The notes beneath the pieces were generated by a model. The model was given only the letters and a program-made list of their open reading frames with translations. It was not told the origin of the DNA and did not search any database. From NCBI GenBank assembly GCA_037383845.1, contig JARRON010000016.1, positions 1 to 64,000 on the forward strand: a stretch of DNA of 64,000 bases. The letters are read 5' to 3'. The DNA comes from JARRON01 sp037383845 (GTDB lineage Bacteria > Pseudomonadota > Gammaproteobacteria > Steroidobacterales > XN24). Below are positions 8,208 through 16,899 of the stretch, piece after piece. How positions within the stretch are numbered: the stretch's first letter is position 1; each line of letters begins with the position of its first letter. The translations under genes were made by a program, and so were the position numbers.

Positions 8208-9272
8208 TGCCCTGTAGTCGAGGTACCGGCGGTGCCACTGGCCCCGTTCTGCCTGCCGATGCACGTATACGCCTGCGGCGAACAACACCAGGAACAGCCA
8301 GAGCATGGGCCGGGCCGGGTACAGGTCGGAGTAAAGCACGAAGGCCAGGCCCATCAGCGCGGCCAGCGAATACAGGGTGCGGAGGGAATAGGTCACCCGG
8401 AGCTGGTACAGGTTGGCGAGGCAGTCGGCGATTCCAAAGATCTCGTCGACCTTGCGGATGCTTGGCGGGAACTTGCGGCCTTCCAGGAGCGAGAAGGTAT
8501 TGCACCGGATGGATTCCCGGTGGGCTATCCAGTCACGGTTGAAGGCCTGCATGTGCTCGAAGATGTCCCGGTAATGGGCAGGCAGCTCGGCCGTGCGGGG
8601 TTCCCCCGGATCATCCGTCAGCCAGTTCACCTGGCCTGCCCGCAGGCCCGGGCCTGGCTGGCCGGGGGACTGCTGTCTCGAGCAGGCGACGTGGTAGACA
8701 AGATCGTTCTCGTTGTCTCCCAGAAGGTCCTCTGGACGGATCTGGCCCGCAGCGGCTTCCGGACCGCGTCCGGTGACCCGATAGTTGACGATCTCCGCGG
8801 TGCCGCCGCGCTTGCCGGGCGTGTTTCCGTCCCACAACGCGACCAGCACCTGGCAGTGAGTGGCGATGAAGGCGCCTGCTGCAGCGTAGCGCTCGTCCCG
8901 CTCGGGGCCCGATACGAACGCCTCCCCCTCCGTGGTGTCAGCCAGCTCGATAACATCCGCGGCGGCCACCAGTTCCCGGAATTCCCGAAGGGAGCTTTCC
9001 GAGCCGAAATCCTGCTCGTAGTCTTCCGCCGCCAGCGGCAGCACGGCTGTCAGCGGGATACGGCGCTCCAGGGCCACCCTGGCTACCAGCCGGTCAGCCC
9101 CCTCGGCCAGGGCAGAGAGCGCTGCGAGGGGCAGGTCCGGGAACTGGCTCTCCAGGTAGTCGAACAGCTCCTCCACCCGCGCGCGCAGCATCGGGAGTTC
9201 CGCCGGGACCAGGTCACGGTGCCCGGTGACGCCCACCACGAGCGGGATCGGCGGCCTTGCTTCGCTGCTCAC
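8202..9272 (-). CDS. SLOG domain - SLATT-like membrane protein, N-terminal part
   Basis: 356 residues from GTG 9272, preceded by AGGGGGG at 8-nt spacing. Residues 8-180 form a SLOG (LOG/DprA-like Rossmann) domain: VVGVTGHRDL at the nucleotide-binding loop, ALSALAEGADRLVARVAL, LTAVLPLAAEDYEQDF and a LVALWDG strand. A linker leads to two membrane helices (about 300-314 and 323-337) and the frame stops just after RYLDYRAL. SLOG domains bind nucleotide-derived ligands; in Thoeris ThsA a SLOG domain reads the TIR product. This gene heads the minus-strand operon, divergent from the WYL regulator across 91 bp. The downstream ORF appears to be the missing second half. Confidence 0.8.
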   Translation of the reverse strand: MSSEARPPIPLVVGVTGHRDLVPAELPMLRARVEELFDYLESQFPDLPLAALSALAEGADRLVARVALERRIPLTAVLPLAAEDYEQDFGSESSLREFRELVAAADVIELADTTEGEAFVSGPERDERYAAAGAFIATHCQVLVALWDGNTPGKRGGTAEIVNYRVTGRGPEAAAGQIRPEDLLGDNENDLVYHVACSRQQSPGQPGPGLRAGQVNWLTDDPGEPRTAELPAHYRDIFEHMQAFNRDWIAHRESIRCNTFSLLEGRKFPPSIRKVDEIFGIADCLANLYQLRVTYSLRTLYSLAALMGLAFVLYSDLYPARPMLWLFLVLFAAGVYVHRQAERGQWHRRYLDYRAL

Positions 9273-9363
9273 CCGGATTGCCCCCCTGTACTGGCCCCAC
9301 AGTGTAGACCGGGGCCGGGATGGCTATCATGCGACATAAGTCTTTGCCAGGCGCTACCAGCCC
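9273..9363. promoter_or_regulatory. divergent promoter region between SLOG-SLATT operon and WYL regulator
   Basis: The 91 bp between the two starts must hold both promoters. It contains an inverted repeat GGCCCC (9293-9298) and GGGGCC (9311-9316), and TATCAT (9325-9330) at a plausible -10 position for the regulator. Either could serve WYL-regulator autocontrol; the repeat is short and GC-rich, so chance is possible. Confidence 0.35.
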
Positions 9364-10404
9364 ATGGATCGCACCGAGCGCTTTCACAGGATCATCCGAA
9401 TGCTGAAGGATCGGCGCGTCGTGTCGCGGGATGCTTTCCTGGAGTCGCTGGAAGTCTCCCGCGCCACGTTCAAGCGTGACCTTGAATACCTCCGTGACCG
9501 CATGCATGCGCCCATCGTCTACGACGCCTCCGCAGGCGGATACCTGCTGCGTCAGGACGACGGCGAGCCCGCGAACTACGAGCTGCCGGGGCTCTGGCTG
9601 AGCGCCGGCGAGATCCATGCCCTGCTGGCCATGGAACAGCTGCTGGAGGAGCTTCAGCCCGGCCTGCTTGGCTCCCACGTGGGCCCGATCCGCGACCGGA
9701 TCCGGCGACTCATCGAGGTGGGTGATCACTCCGCCGAGGAAGTGGGCCGGCGCATCCGCGTGCTGGAGGTGGGCAGCCGCAGTGTGGAGCCTGCCTGTTT
9801 CGAGGCTTTGTCCACGGCCGTGCTGTCGCGGCGCAAGCTGACCATCCAGCACTACCGGCGGCAGCGTGGCGACGTTTTCGAGCGAACTGTCTCGCCCCAG
9901 CGCCTCGTCCACTACCGCGGCAACTGGTACCTGGATGCCTGGTGCGACTTCCGCAAGGCGCTGCGCACCTTCTCGGTGGACGCCATCCAGGGGGCGGAGA
10001 TACTGGACAGGAAGGCCCGGGACGTGCCGGACGAGACTCTGGACAAGCACCTGGGCGCGGGCTTCGGCATCTTCTCGGGCGCCAGGACGTCCACGGCGGT
10101 CCTGCAGTTCACGCCTCAGCGGGCCCGATGGGTCTCGCGGGAAGTCTGGCACCCCGAGCAGGAGGGCTATTTCGAGCTGGACGGCTCCTGGCTGCTGAGG
10201 GTGCCCTACAGCGATCCCCGGGAGCTGGTCATGGACATTCTGAAATACGGCCCGGACGTGAAGGTTCTCGGGCCCGACTCCCTGGTCAGGCTTGTCCGGG
10301 AGCGGATCAGCGAGGCCGCGGCTCGCTACGGGGACGGGGTCGAAGCGGCTCCCGCCCGCGTGGCTGAACCCGGGGGCGATGCGGGGCGAAACGGCCATGG
10401 ATGA
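9364..10404 (+). CDS. HTH-WYL transcriptional regulator
   Basis: 346 residues. Residues 1-60 are a winged-helix DNA-binding domain (FHRIIRMLKDRRVVSRDAFLES, VSRATFKRDLEYLRDRM). The middle and C-terminal part is a WYL domain with RGNWYLDAWC (186-194, WYL at 188-190) followed by FSVDAIQGAEIL, then the usual WYL C-terminal extension. WYL proteins bind ligands such as nucleic-acid fragments or second messengers; BrxR and CapW repress phage-defence operons. Its start is 91 bp from the divergent SLOG-SLATT operon and its stop overlaps the NERD-like gene by 8 nt. It is the likely regulator of one or both arms of this island. Confidence 0.88.
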   Translation: MDRTERFHRIIRMLKDRRVVSRDAFLESLEVSRATFKRDLEYLRDRMHAPIVYDASAGGYLLRQDDGEPANYELPGLWLSAGEIHALLAMEQLLEELQPGLLGSHVGPIRDRIRRLIEVGDHSAEEVGRRIRVLEVGSRSVEPACFEALSTAVLSRRKLTIQHYRRQRGDVFERTVSPQRLVHYRGNWYLDAWCDFRKALRTFSVDAIQGAEILDRKARDVPDETLDKHLGAGFGIFSGARTSTAVLQFTPQRARWVSREVWHPEQEGYFELDGSWLLRVPYSDPRELVMDILKYGPDVKVLGPDSLVRLVRERISEAAARYGDGVEAAPARVAEPGGDAGRNGHG

Positions 10405-11317
10405 CTGGTGGCCGGTGCTGCTGGCCGGCGGGGCTTTCGCGGTGGCCGCGTTCCTCTCGGCGAGCCTGCCCCGCTTCCAGCGCGCCGCTCGCCGGCGGTC
10501 GCCTTTTCACGATGATTTCCTCAAAGCGCCGGGACACGCGCTCCGGGCGGGCGTTGAAGACTCCGCGCGGGCCATCCACTCCGGTCTTTTCCTGGCCGGC
10601 ACCTGGCCCCTGCTGGTACTCGGCCTCTGGGCGGTCCTGCACTGGCTGGGCGGCGTGGAACGGACCTTCTTCACAGATGCCAGCGCGGCGGGCCTGCTTC
10701 TGCTCGGCTGGCTGCTCGGCCTGTACCGGTTCTCCCAGGCGGAGGGGCGGCACCGGCGCCTGCGCATGGCGCTGGACGCGGAGATCGCCACCGGGCAGGT
10801 GCTGGCGCCGCTCAGCGCCCGGGGTTGCCGCGTCGTCCATGACGTGGAGACAGGGGCCGGCCGCGCGGGCCACGTGGTCGTCTCGCCCGCCGGAGTCTAC
10901 GCGGTGTACACGCTGCCGAGACGCCGGGGCTGGCGCGGCGGCGGCAAGGAAGAGGTGACCGCCTTCGTGAACGGGGACGACATCCGGTTCCCCGGCGGCT
11001 CGGATTCGGTCTCGGTGCAGCGGGCCAGGGAGATAGCGATCGCGCTGGCGGAGGCGCTGCAGAGCAAACTCGGCCACACGGTCAGCGTGCGGCCGGTGGT
11101 CCTCATGCCCGGATGGCACGTCGAACGCCGGCTCGGCTCGGACGTCCAGGTGCTGAATCCCCGCGAGGCGCATGTGTTCCTGGCAGGGGCCCCGGTCAAC
11201 GGCCCGGAGCGGGTGGAGCGCATCGCCGAAGCCCTGGAATCCCTGGCGCCCCGGCCGGCGCCACCCCCCCGGCCGCGCCCGGATGTCCCGGAACGCCGGG
11301 AACCCACCCTGGACTAG
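10397..11317 (+). CDS. NERD-like membrane protein lacking the nuclease residues
   Basis: 306 residues from ATG 10397, overlapping the WYL stop; ATG 10379 in the same frame is an alternative. Residues 5-22, 64-84 and 94-112 are hydrophobic (one short and two clear helices). Residues 135-250 follow the NERD pattern: LSARGCRVVHDV, GRAGHVVVSPAGVYAVYTL, a beta hairpin, then an SVQRAREIAIALAEAL helix and VRPVVLMPGW. In active NERD nucleases the central motif is roughly ID-H...G-x-E-x-K; here Asp, Glu and Lys are replaced by Gly158, Tyr171 and Leu173, so cleavage is unlikely. It may be a structural or ligand-binding relic. A proline-rich tail ends the protein. Probably in one transcript with the WYL gene. 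Confidence 0.7.
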   Translation: MDDWWPVLLAGGAFAVAAFLSASLPRFQRAARRRSPFHDDFLKAPGHALRAGVEDSARAIHSGLFLAGTWPLLVLGLWAVLHWLGGVERTFFTDASAAGLLLLGWLLGLYRFSQAEGRHRRLRMALDAEIATGQVLAPLSARGCRVVHDVETGAGRAGHVVVSPAGVYAVYTLPRRRGWRGGGKEEVTAFVNGDDIRFPGGSDSVSVQRAREIAIALAEALQSKLGHTVSVRPVVLMPGWHVERRLGSDVQVLNPREAHVFLAGAPVNGPERVERIAEALESLAPRPAPPPRPRPDVPERREPTLD

Positions 11318-11422
11318 CCGGGCGGCGACAGTCCCGCGGGGCTCACGCCCTGAGCCACCCCCTTCCGCAGAATAGGTATCCCGGGGACGAGGGCGTTCCC
11401 GGCCGGCAGGGAGGGACCGTCC

Positions 11423-12424
11423 ATGACCATCATTGCAGACAACCTTGCTTCGCTTTCCATTGCGGATCCCGTGGTGCGGGACAACCTGGCGGCGTGGCCG
11501 CTTGTCCGTCCCGGCTCGCCGGCGCCTGACTACCTTGTGCTGGACGAGGCCCTGGCCGCCGGCGTGGCGCGGGTGACGGAGGTCTCCGAGAGCGGCCACG
11601 TGCCGGAGCTTGCTTTCGAGAACGGGGGCTCGAAACCGGTACTGCTGCTGGACGGGGAAGAACTGGTCGGGGCCCGTCAGAACCGCGTGCTTAACCTCAC
11701 CCTGCTCGTGGCCGCCGGAGGGAAGCTGGTGATACCGGTTTCCTGCGTCGAGGAGGGTCGCTGGGCCTGGCGCAGCCGCCACTTCGAGAGTTCCAGGCGA
11801 AGCATGTACGCCCGGGGGCGGGCGCGGAAGACGGTCCAGGTCTCGCGCAGCCTCCGGGTGGCCAACGCCAGGCACTCCGACCAGGCCGCCGTCTGGGAGG
11901 ACGTGCGCGCGAAGGCCGAGGCGCTCGCCGTGCGCTCCGAAACCCACGCCATGGCGGATGCCTACGAGTCCGCGCGGTCGCGGCTGCAGACCCTGACCCG
12001 GGGCTTCGGACCGCGGCCCGACCAGGTCGGCGCCGTGTTCGCCGTCAACGGCAGGGTCGCAGGCCTGGAGCTTTTCGACTGTGCCGGGACCTGGGAGAAG
12101 CTCGGCCCCAGGCTCACCGAGAGCTATGCCATGGACGCCCTGGAGCATGAAGGCAGCGATTCCGGCGTACCCGGGCCGAGGCCAGTGGCGGACTTCCTCA
12201 TCCGGGTCCAGCAGGCTCCGGTGGAGCGATTCGATGCCCTGGCCCTGGGGGAGGACATTCGCCTGGGCGGTGCCGGCCTGGTCGGCGGCGGACTGCAGCT
12301 CGGCGAACGGCTCGTCCAGCTGTCGGTATTCGAGGATCCGGACACGGATACGAGGGGGCGCGGCCGAGGCGGGGCCCGAGTCGTCTCGCTGGCCCGCCGC
12401 CGGGCTGCCCGGATGGAACGCTGA
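11423..12424 (+). CDS. ARPP-1-like domain protein
   Basis: 333 residues from ATG 11423 behind GGAGGG. The core pattern KPVLLLDGEELVGARQNRVLN followed by IPVSCVEEGRWAW matches what I know of the ARPP-1 family (named for association with ADP-ribosylglycohydrolase and rhodanese-phosphatase genes in predicted conflict systems). Biochemical activity is unknown. A second conserved region, QVGAVFAVNGRVAGLELFD, lies near residue 200. No signal peptide or membrane helix. It sits 105 bp after the NERD-like gene on the same strand, extending the immunity-flavoured island. The arginine-rich C-terminus is probably not structured. Confidence 0.65.
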   Translation: MTIIADNLASLSIADPVVRDNLAAWPLVRPGSPAPDYLVLDEALAAGVARVTEVSESGHVPELAFENGGSKPVLLLDGEELVGARQNRVLNLTLLVAAGGKLVIPVSCVEEGRWAWRSRHFESSRRSMYARGRARKTVQVSRSLRVANARHSDQAAVWEDVRAKAEALAVRSETHAMADAYESARSRLQTLTRGFGPRPDQVGAVFAVNGRVAGLELFDCAGTWEKLGPRLTESYAMDALEHEGSDSGVPGPRPVADFLIRVQQAPVERFDALALGEDIRLGGAGLVGGGLQLGERLVQLSVFEDPDTDTRGRGRGGARVVSLARRRAARMER

Positions 12425-12487
12425 GTCCGAAAAACCAGTCTCCCACGGAGGGGCTTGAGGGTCAGGGAAGACCCGCCCTGCGTGGCC

Positions 12488-12586
12488 TCAGACGAAGAGG
12501 ACGATCACGATCAGAGCCGCCCAGAGGCTCACGGCTCCGGCGGCCAGACCCAGCTTTTCACTGATGTTGTCGTTATTTGGCGTCAC
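12488..12586 (-). CDS. tiny single-pass membrane protein A
   Basis: A 32-residue frame from GTG 12586: a polar start (TPNNDNISEKLG) and one hydrophobic helix (residues 14-32, ending LIVIVLFV). A stop lies 12 codons upstream in frame and no ATG intervenes. No convincing Shine-Dalgarno sequence is visible, which lowers confidence. It lies 95 nt downstream of a second tiny membrane protein on the same strand with the same plan. Unknown function; similar in shape to small subunits or membrane-stress peptides. Confidence 0.45.
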   Translation of the reverse strand: MTPNNDNISEKLGLAAGAVSLWAALIVIVLFV

Positions 12587-12681
12587 GATCGGCGAATATC
12601 CGTTATTTTTTTACTGCGCGCTCAACAGCGATTTTCTATTTCGTCGCCGCCGGGACATCGGTTTCGGCCGAGGGCGAGCCG

Positions 12682-12777
12682 CTAAAGCAGGACGACGATC
12701 CACAGCAGCGCTACCGCCCAGACAAGGGTCGCCCAGGCCAGGCCCTGCAGGCTTTCCTTGCGTCGCCACTTTTCCAT
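12682..12777 (-). CDS. tiny single-pass membrane protein B
   Basis: A 31-residue frame from ATG 12777 with an excellent ribosome binding site (GGGGGGAAAGAC before ATG). It begins MEKWRRKESLQGLAW, a positive amphipathic start, and continues into one Trp-rich membrane helix ending LLWIVVLL before TAG. The positive-inside rule predicts the N-terminus in the cytoplasm. It is followed on the same strand by another tiny membrane protein. No family recognised. Confidence 0.6.
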   Translation of the reverse strand: MEKWRRKESLQGLAWATLVWAVALLWIVVLL

Positions 12778-13282
12778 GTCTTTCCCCCCGGAAAGGTCCT
12801 ATACGGTTAAAGACGTACGAGCCCTGCAAAAGGTTGCTGCGACGAGGCACGAAATCCCGGCCTGAAACAAAAGATTCATGGTTGGCCGGGAAAATCCGGC
12901 CCCGATGAACGCTCTGCCCGGCGAACTGCGTTAGCCGCGGCCACGCCTGGCGGGAACGATTCCCTTCCCGGGGCGTTGCTGGTTCCGCCGGGGCTCCGTC
13001 CGATCCCGAGGGGGACTATCTGCGCTGGCCCCGGCGCCGCTGGGCGAGCGACGCGCGGATACGCCAGGGCAGGGGCCGGGTGGTCCGGGAAAAGGTTACG
13101 GCCTGCGGGACAGGCGCGGAAGCACGGGCGCTCGACATGGCATGACCCTGAACAAGTATTGCGGACAGCATAGGATTCGTTCCGTGACGGCCAGTTGACC
13201 GGAACATTAAGATTCATGATCGAATCCTTCCGACGGATGTTCTGCGAAACACGTCTCAACCACCCCCTGAGACTGAAGTCCC
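12778..13282. other. 505-bp intergenic region, no gene recognised
   Basis: Between the tiny membrane proteins and msrA. It should contain the promoters of both. It holds a 6-bp GGCCGG-GAAAAT-CCGGCC hairpin (12884-12901). A minus-strand open frame from 13214 is Pro/Ala/Arg-rich with no ribosome binding site or domain and is not called. Confidence 0.5.
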
Positions 13283-13924
<642 letters not shown>

Positions 13925-14106
13925 ACGGATCGTTTGCCGGCGCCATGCCGCGTCGCTAGTGCCGGCGGAAGCTCCGGGGGTCCCGTTTTCTTCCGTCAGG
14001 TATTCATAGAGAATTGACGACAGATTCCGCCAGGCGGGATCGAGCCGTCTCCCCGGGCCTTCGCCCGACGGCGGATTGGGTTGGTTTGGAAGCGGGGTTA
14101 GCGTCA

Positions 14107-14772
14107 ATGGGTACGCTCCGGCGCTGGCGGGACGGCACCCGCCGATACGTTCCCTGGACCTTCGTTCTGGGCAAGTGGCTGACCCTGCTGTTTTCGCCCC
14201 GGTCGTTCCTGAGGACGTCAGGCTACCTCGCCTCGGTGGGCAGCGGCCGCCCGATCCGCCGGGACGGCTCGCCCATCCCCTGGATGAACTACCCGGTCGT
14301 CGGATTCCTGGAGCAGAGGCTGCGCGGGGACCTCGTACTCTTCGAGTACGGCAGCGGCAACTCGACCCTGTTTTATGCCGAGCGGGTGAGCCGCGTCGTC
14401 GCCGTGGAGGACAACCCGGACTGGTTTGCCGAAATCTCCCGGCAGGCCCCGGAAAATGCACGGATTCTGCTCTGCGCGCCTTTCGACGCCGAACGCTATG
14501 CCGGCATGATCCGGGACCAGGATGGCCTTTTCGACGTCGTAGTGATCGACGGCAAGGAACGGCTGCGCTGCCTTGAGGTCGCGCCGGACTGCCTGACCGA
14601 GGGCGGCGTGATCCTCCTTGACGACGTCAACTCCGACGAATACCTGGAGGGAATCGAGAAGACCCGGGAGAAGGGGTTCCGGGTCCTGGAATTCCAGGGG
14701 CTGAAGGCTGGCAGTATTCGGGTGTATACCACCCTCCTGTTCTACCGCCCGGGGAACGTGCTCGGACTTTGA
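14107..14772 (+). CDS. SAM-dependent methyltransferase-like protein
   Basis: 221 residues from ATG 14107; the frame is open to a TTG at 14014, but the ATG gives a cleaner start. A Rossmann core shows LFEYGSGNSTLFYAERV (SAM-binding loop), VVAVEDNPDW (acidic end of strand 2), FDVVVIDGKERLRC (strand 4) and GGVILLDDVNSDEY. The pattern resembles class I methyltransferases linked to polysaccharide or lipid decoration, but the substrate is unknown. A basic N-terminal segment (RRWRDGTRRYVPWTFVLGKWLTLLF) may lie on the membrane surface. Convergent with the symporter gene 47 bp away. Confidence 0.7.
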   Translation: MGTLRRWRDGTRRYVPWTFVLGKWLTLLFSPRSFLRTSGYLASVGSGRPIRRDGSPIPWMNYPVVGFLEQRLRGDLVLFEYGSGNSTLFYAERVSRVVAVEDNPDWFAEISRQAPENARILLCAPFDAERYAGMIRDQDGLFDVVVIDGKERLRCLEVAPDCLTEGGVILLDDVNSDEYLEGIEKTREKGFRVLEFQGLKAGSIRVYTTLLFYRPGNVLGL

Positions 14773-14818
14773 CCTTCAGCCTGCCAGGCCGCCGGCGAGG
14801 ACCCTGGTCGGATTCGCG

Positions 14819-16198
14819 TCAGAAGGTGTTGGCGATGAGCACCCAGCCGATGGCCACCGGTGCCAGGTAACGGACCAGCACGCGCCACAGCGCATAAAGG
14901 GCGCGGGAGAAGCCGGGCAGCTCATCGTCCAGCGCGGGCCGGCTGATGACCCAGCCGGCAAACACGGCGATGAGCACGCCGCCCACCGGCAGCAGGATGT
15001 TCGTCGTCAGGAACTCCAGCAGGTCGAAGATCGTGGCGTTGGCGAAACGCTCGAACGCCCCCAGGGGATGGAAGTCCTTCCAGGCGTTGAAGGAAAAAAC
15101 CGTCGCGAGGCCCAGCAGCCAGGCCAGGCCGCCGGCCAGCAGCGCACCCCGGCGTCGCCCGATCTTCCTCTCCTCCGCCCAGGCCACCATGGGTTCGAGC
15201 ACGGCGATGGTCGAGGTCAGGGCGGAGACGATGAGCAGCACGAAGAACATGGCCCCGAACAGGCCGCCCGCGGGCATCTGGGCGAAGGAAAGGGGCAGCG
15301 TGACGAAGACCAGGCCCGGCCCCTCCGCCGGGTCCAGCCCGTGGGCGAAGACGATGGGAAAGATCGCAAGTCCCGCCAGCAGAGCCACCAGGGTGTCGGC
15401 ACCGGCGATGGCCACCGACGAGCGCGGCAGGGAGGCCCCCTTGTCCAGATAGGCCCCGTAAGTGATCAGCAGCCCCATGGCCACGCTCACCGAGAAGAAG
15501 GCCTGGCCGATGGCCTGCAGCACCACCTGCGCCGTGATCTTCGAAAAGTCCGCCTGGAAGAGGAACTGGACCGTGCGTTCCATGTCGCCCTCGATGGCCG
15601 CATACCCCACCAGCAGCAGGAGCATCAGGAACAAAGCGGGCATCAGGAACTTCACCGCCTTTTCGATGCCCCGGTGGATCCCCAGGCTGACGATGCCGAC
15701 GGTCATGGCCATGAAGATGGTATGCAGCACCGTGAGCTGGACCGGCGACGCAAGCAGGTCGTCGAAGGCCCGGGCGACAGTGTCCGCGTCGGCGCCGGCG
15801 AAATGACCGGCAAGCAGCCGCGGCACGTAGGCCAGGCCCCAGCCCGCCACGACGCTGTAAAAGGACAGGATGATGAAGACCGCCGCCAGGTTGACGAAGC
15901 CTACCAGCCGCCACGCGCCGCTGGCGCCGGATTCCTCGGCGAGGCGCGCGAAGCTGGCCGGCGGGCTCATCCGCCCCCGCCGGCCAATGAGCAGTTCGGC
16001 AATGACGATGGGAACCGCGACGGCGCCCACGGCCACCAGGTAAACGACCACGAAGGCCGCACCCCCACTGACGCCGGCGGTGTAGGGGAACTTCCAGAGA
16101 TTCCCCAGTCCTACGGCGGCGCCCACCGCCGCCATGATGAAGACGAACCGGGAAGACCAGCCCTCGTGGACTGCCGGCGAGGCCGTGGATTTCTGCAT
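14819..16198 (-). CDS. neurotransmitter:sodium symporter family transporter
   Basis: 459 residues from ATG 16198; the frame extends to 16288 but the ATG puts the family motif AVGAAVGLGNLWKFPY in its normal place near the N-terminus. About 11-12 membrane helices follow, as in LeuT. GLGN forms part of the sodium and substrate site of TM1. Members take up amino acids or amines with Na+; the substrate cannot be read from sequence. Divergent from the glycine-zipper lipoprotein gene. Confidence 0.92.
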   Translation of the reverse strand: MQKSTASPAVHEGWSSRFVFIMAAVGAAVGLGNLWKFPYTAGVSGGAAFVVVYLVAVGAVAVPIVIAELLIGRRGRMSPPASFARLAEESGASGAWRLVGFVNLAAVFIILSFYSVVAGWGLAYVPRLLAGHFAGADADTVARAFDDLLASPVQLTVLHTIFMAMTVGIVSLGIHRGIEKAVKFLMPALFLMLLLLVGYAAIEGDMERTVQFLFQADFSKITAQVVLQAIGQAFFSVSVAMGLLITYGAYLDKGASLPRSSVAIAGADTLVALLAGLAIFPIVFAHGLDPAEGPGLVFVTLPLSFAQMPAGGLFGAMFFVLLIVSALTSTIAVLEPMVAWAEERKIGRRRGALLAGGLAWLLGLATVFSFNAWKDFHPLGAFERFANATIFDLLEFLTTNILLPVGGVLIAVFAGWVISRPALDDELPGFSRALYALWRVLVRYLAPVAIGWVLIANTF

Positions 16199-16347
16199 AT
16201 CTTTGTTTCCGCCGCGTTCGCGCGCGCGGCTCCCCCGAGGGTCGACTCCCGGATAATAGCGAATGACCCCGTGGACTGTCCGGCGCAACCCGGCCGCCGC
16301 CGGTGCGTTATAACAACCAGGGTCCCGGCGGACGGAGGACAGCTGTT

Positions 16348-16797
16348 ATGCGTGCAAAGGTCTGGATTCTCTGCTGCGTTGCCCTGGTGGCCGCTTGCGC
16401 AGGGTCCCGGGGGCCCGCCTATCCCGAGAGCCAGGCCGGGACCGCATGGGCGGCCCACGAGGGAGAAATCGTCTCCCTGAGGGAAGTCACTCTGTCCGGG
16501 GAGGAAACGGCCCTCGGGACCATCGGTGGTGGTGCGATCGGCTACGCCATCGGTCGAAGTATCGGCAGCGGCTCCGGAAGCCGGGTCGCCGGCGCCGTGG
16601 GCGGCGTGGCCGGGGTCGTGGCGGGTGGTGAGCTCGAGTCGGCGGCCAGGACCCGGCCCGGCCTCGAAATCACTGTGGCACTGGACCGGGGCGACACCGT
16701 GGTCGTGGTGCAGCCTGCGGACACGAATTTCGTGGAGGGCGAGAGAGTGCGAGTCCTTCTGGGGCGGGGCGACCAGGCTAGGGTCAACCCCCTCTGA
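16348..16797 (+). CDS. SlyB-like glycine-zipper outer-membrane lipoprotein
   Basis: 149 residues from ATG 16348 with GGAGG upstream. A lipoprotein signal peptide ends at a lipobox LVAAC (Cys17). A short beta region (EGEIVSLREVTLSG) leads into a glycine zipper (GTIGGGAIGYAIGRSIGSGSGS through GGVAGVVAGG), then a C-terminal beta domain (LEITVALDRGDTVVVVQPADTNF). This is the SlyB/Pcp layout; SlyB-type proteins stabilise the outer membrane under PhoPQ or envelope stress. Monocistronic by spacing. Confidence 0.85.
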   Translation: MRAKVWILCCVALVAACAGSRGPAYPESQAGTAWAAHEGEIVSLREVTLSGEETALGTIGGGAIGYAIGRSIGSGSGSRVAGAVGGVAGVVAGGELESAARTRPGLEITVALDRGDTVVVVQPADTNFVEGERVRVLLGRGDQARVNPL

Positions 16798-16899
16798 GCT
16801 CCACTGGCGTTCAATCCAATCGCCGCCGGCGGCCGAAAACGTGCCCGTACCGCCTCCAGCCGGTAGGCTAGGCGATTTTCCCCATGCCCCCGGGAGCCC

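Noticed and set aside
15068..16480. A 470-codon plus-strand frame opposite the symporter
   Set aside because: His/Gln/Gly/Arg-rich composition typical of an antisense frame in high-GC DNA, no domain and no start signal; the symporter on the other strand is certain.
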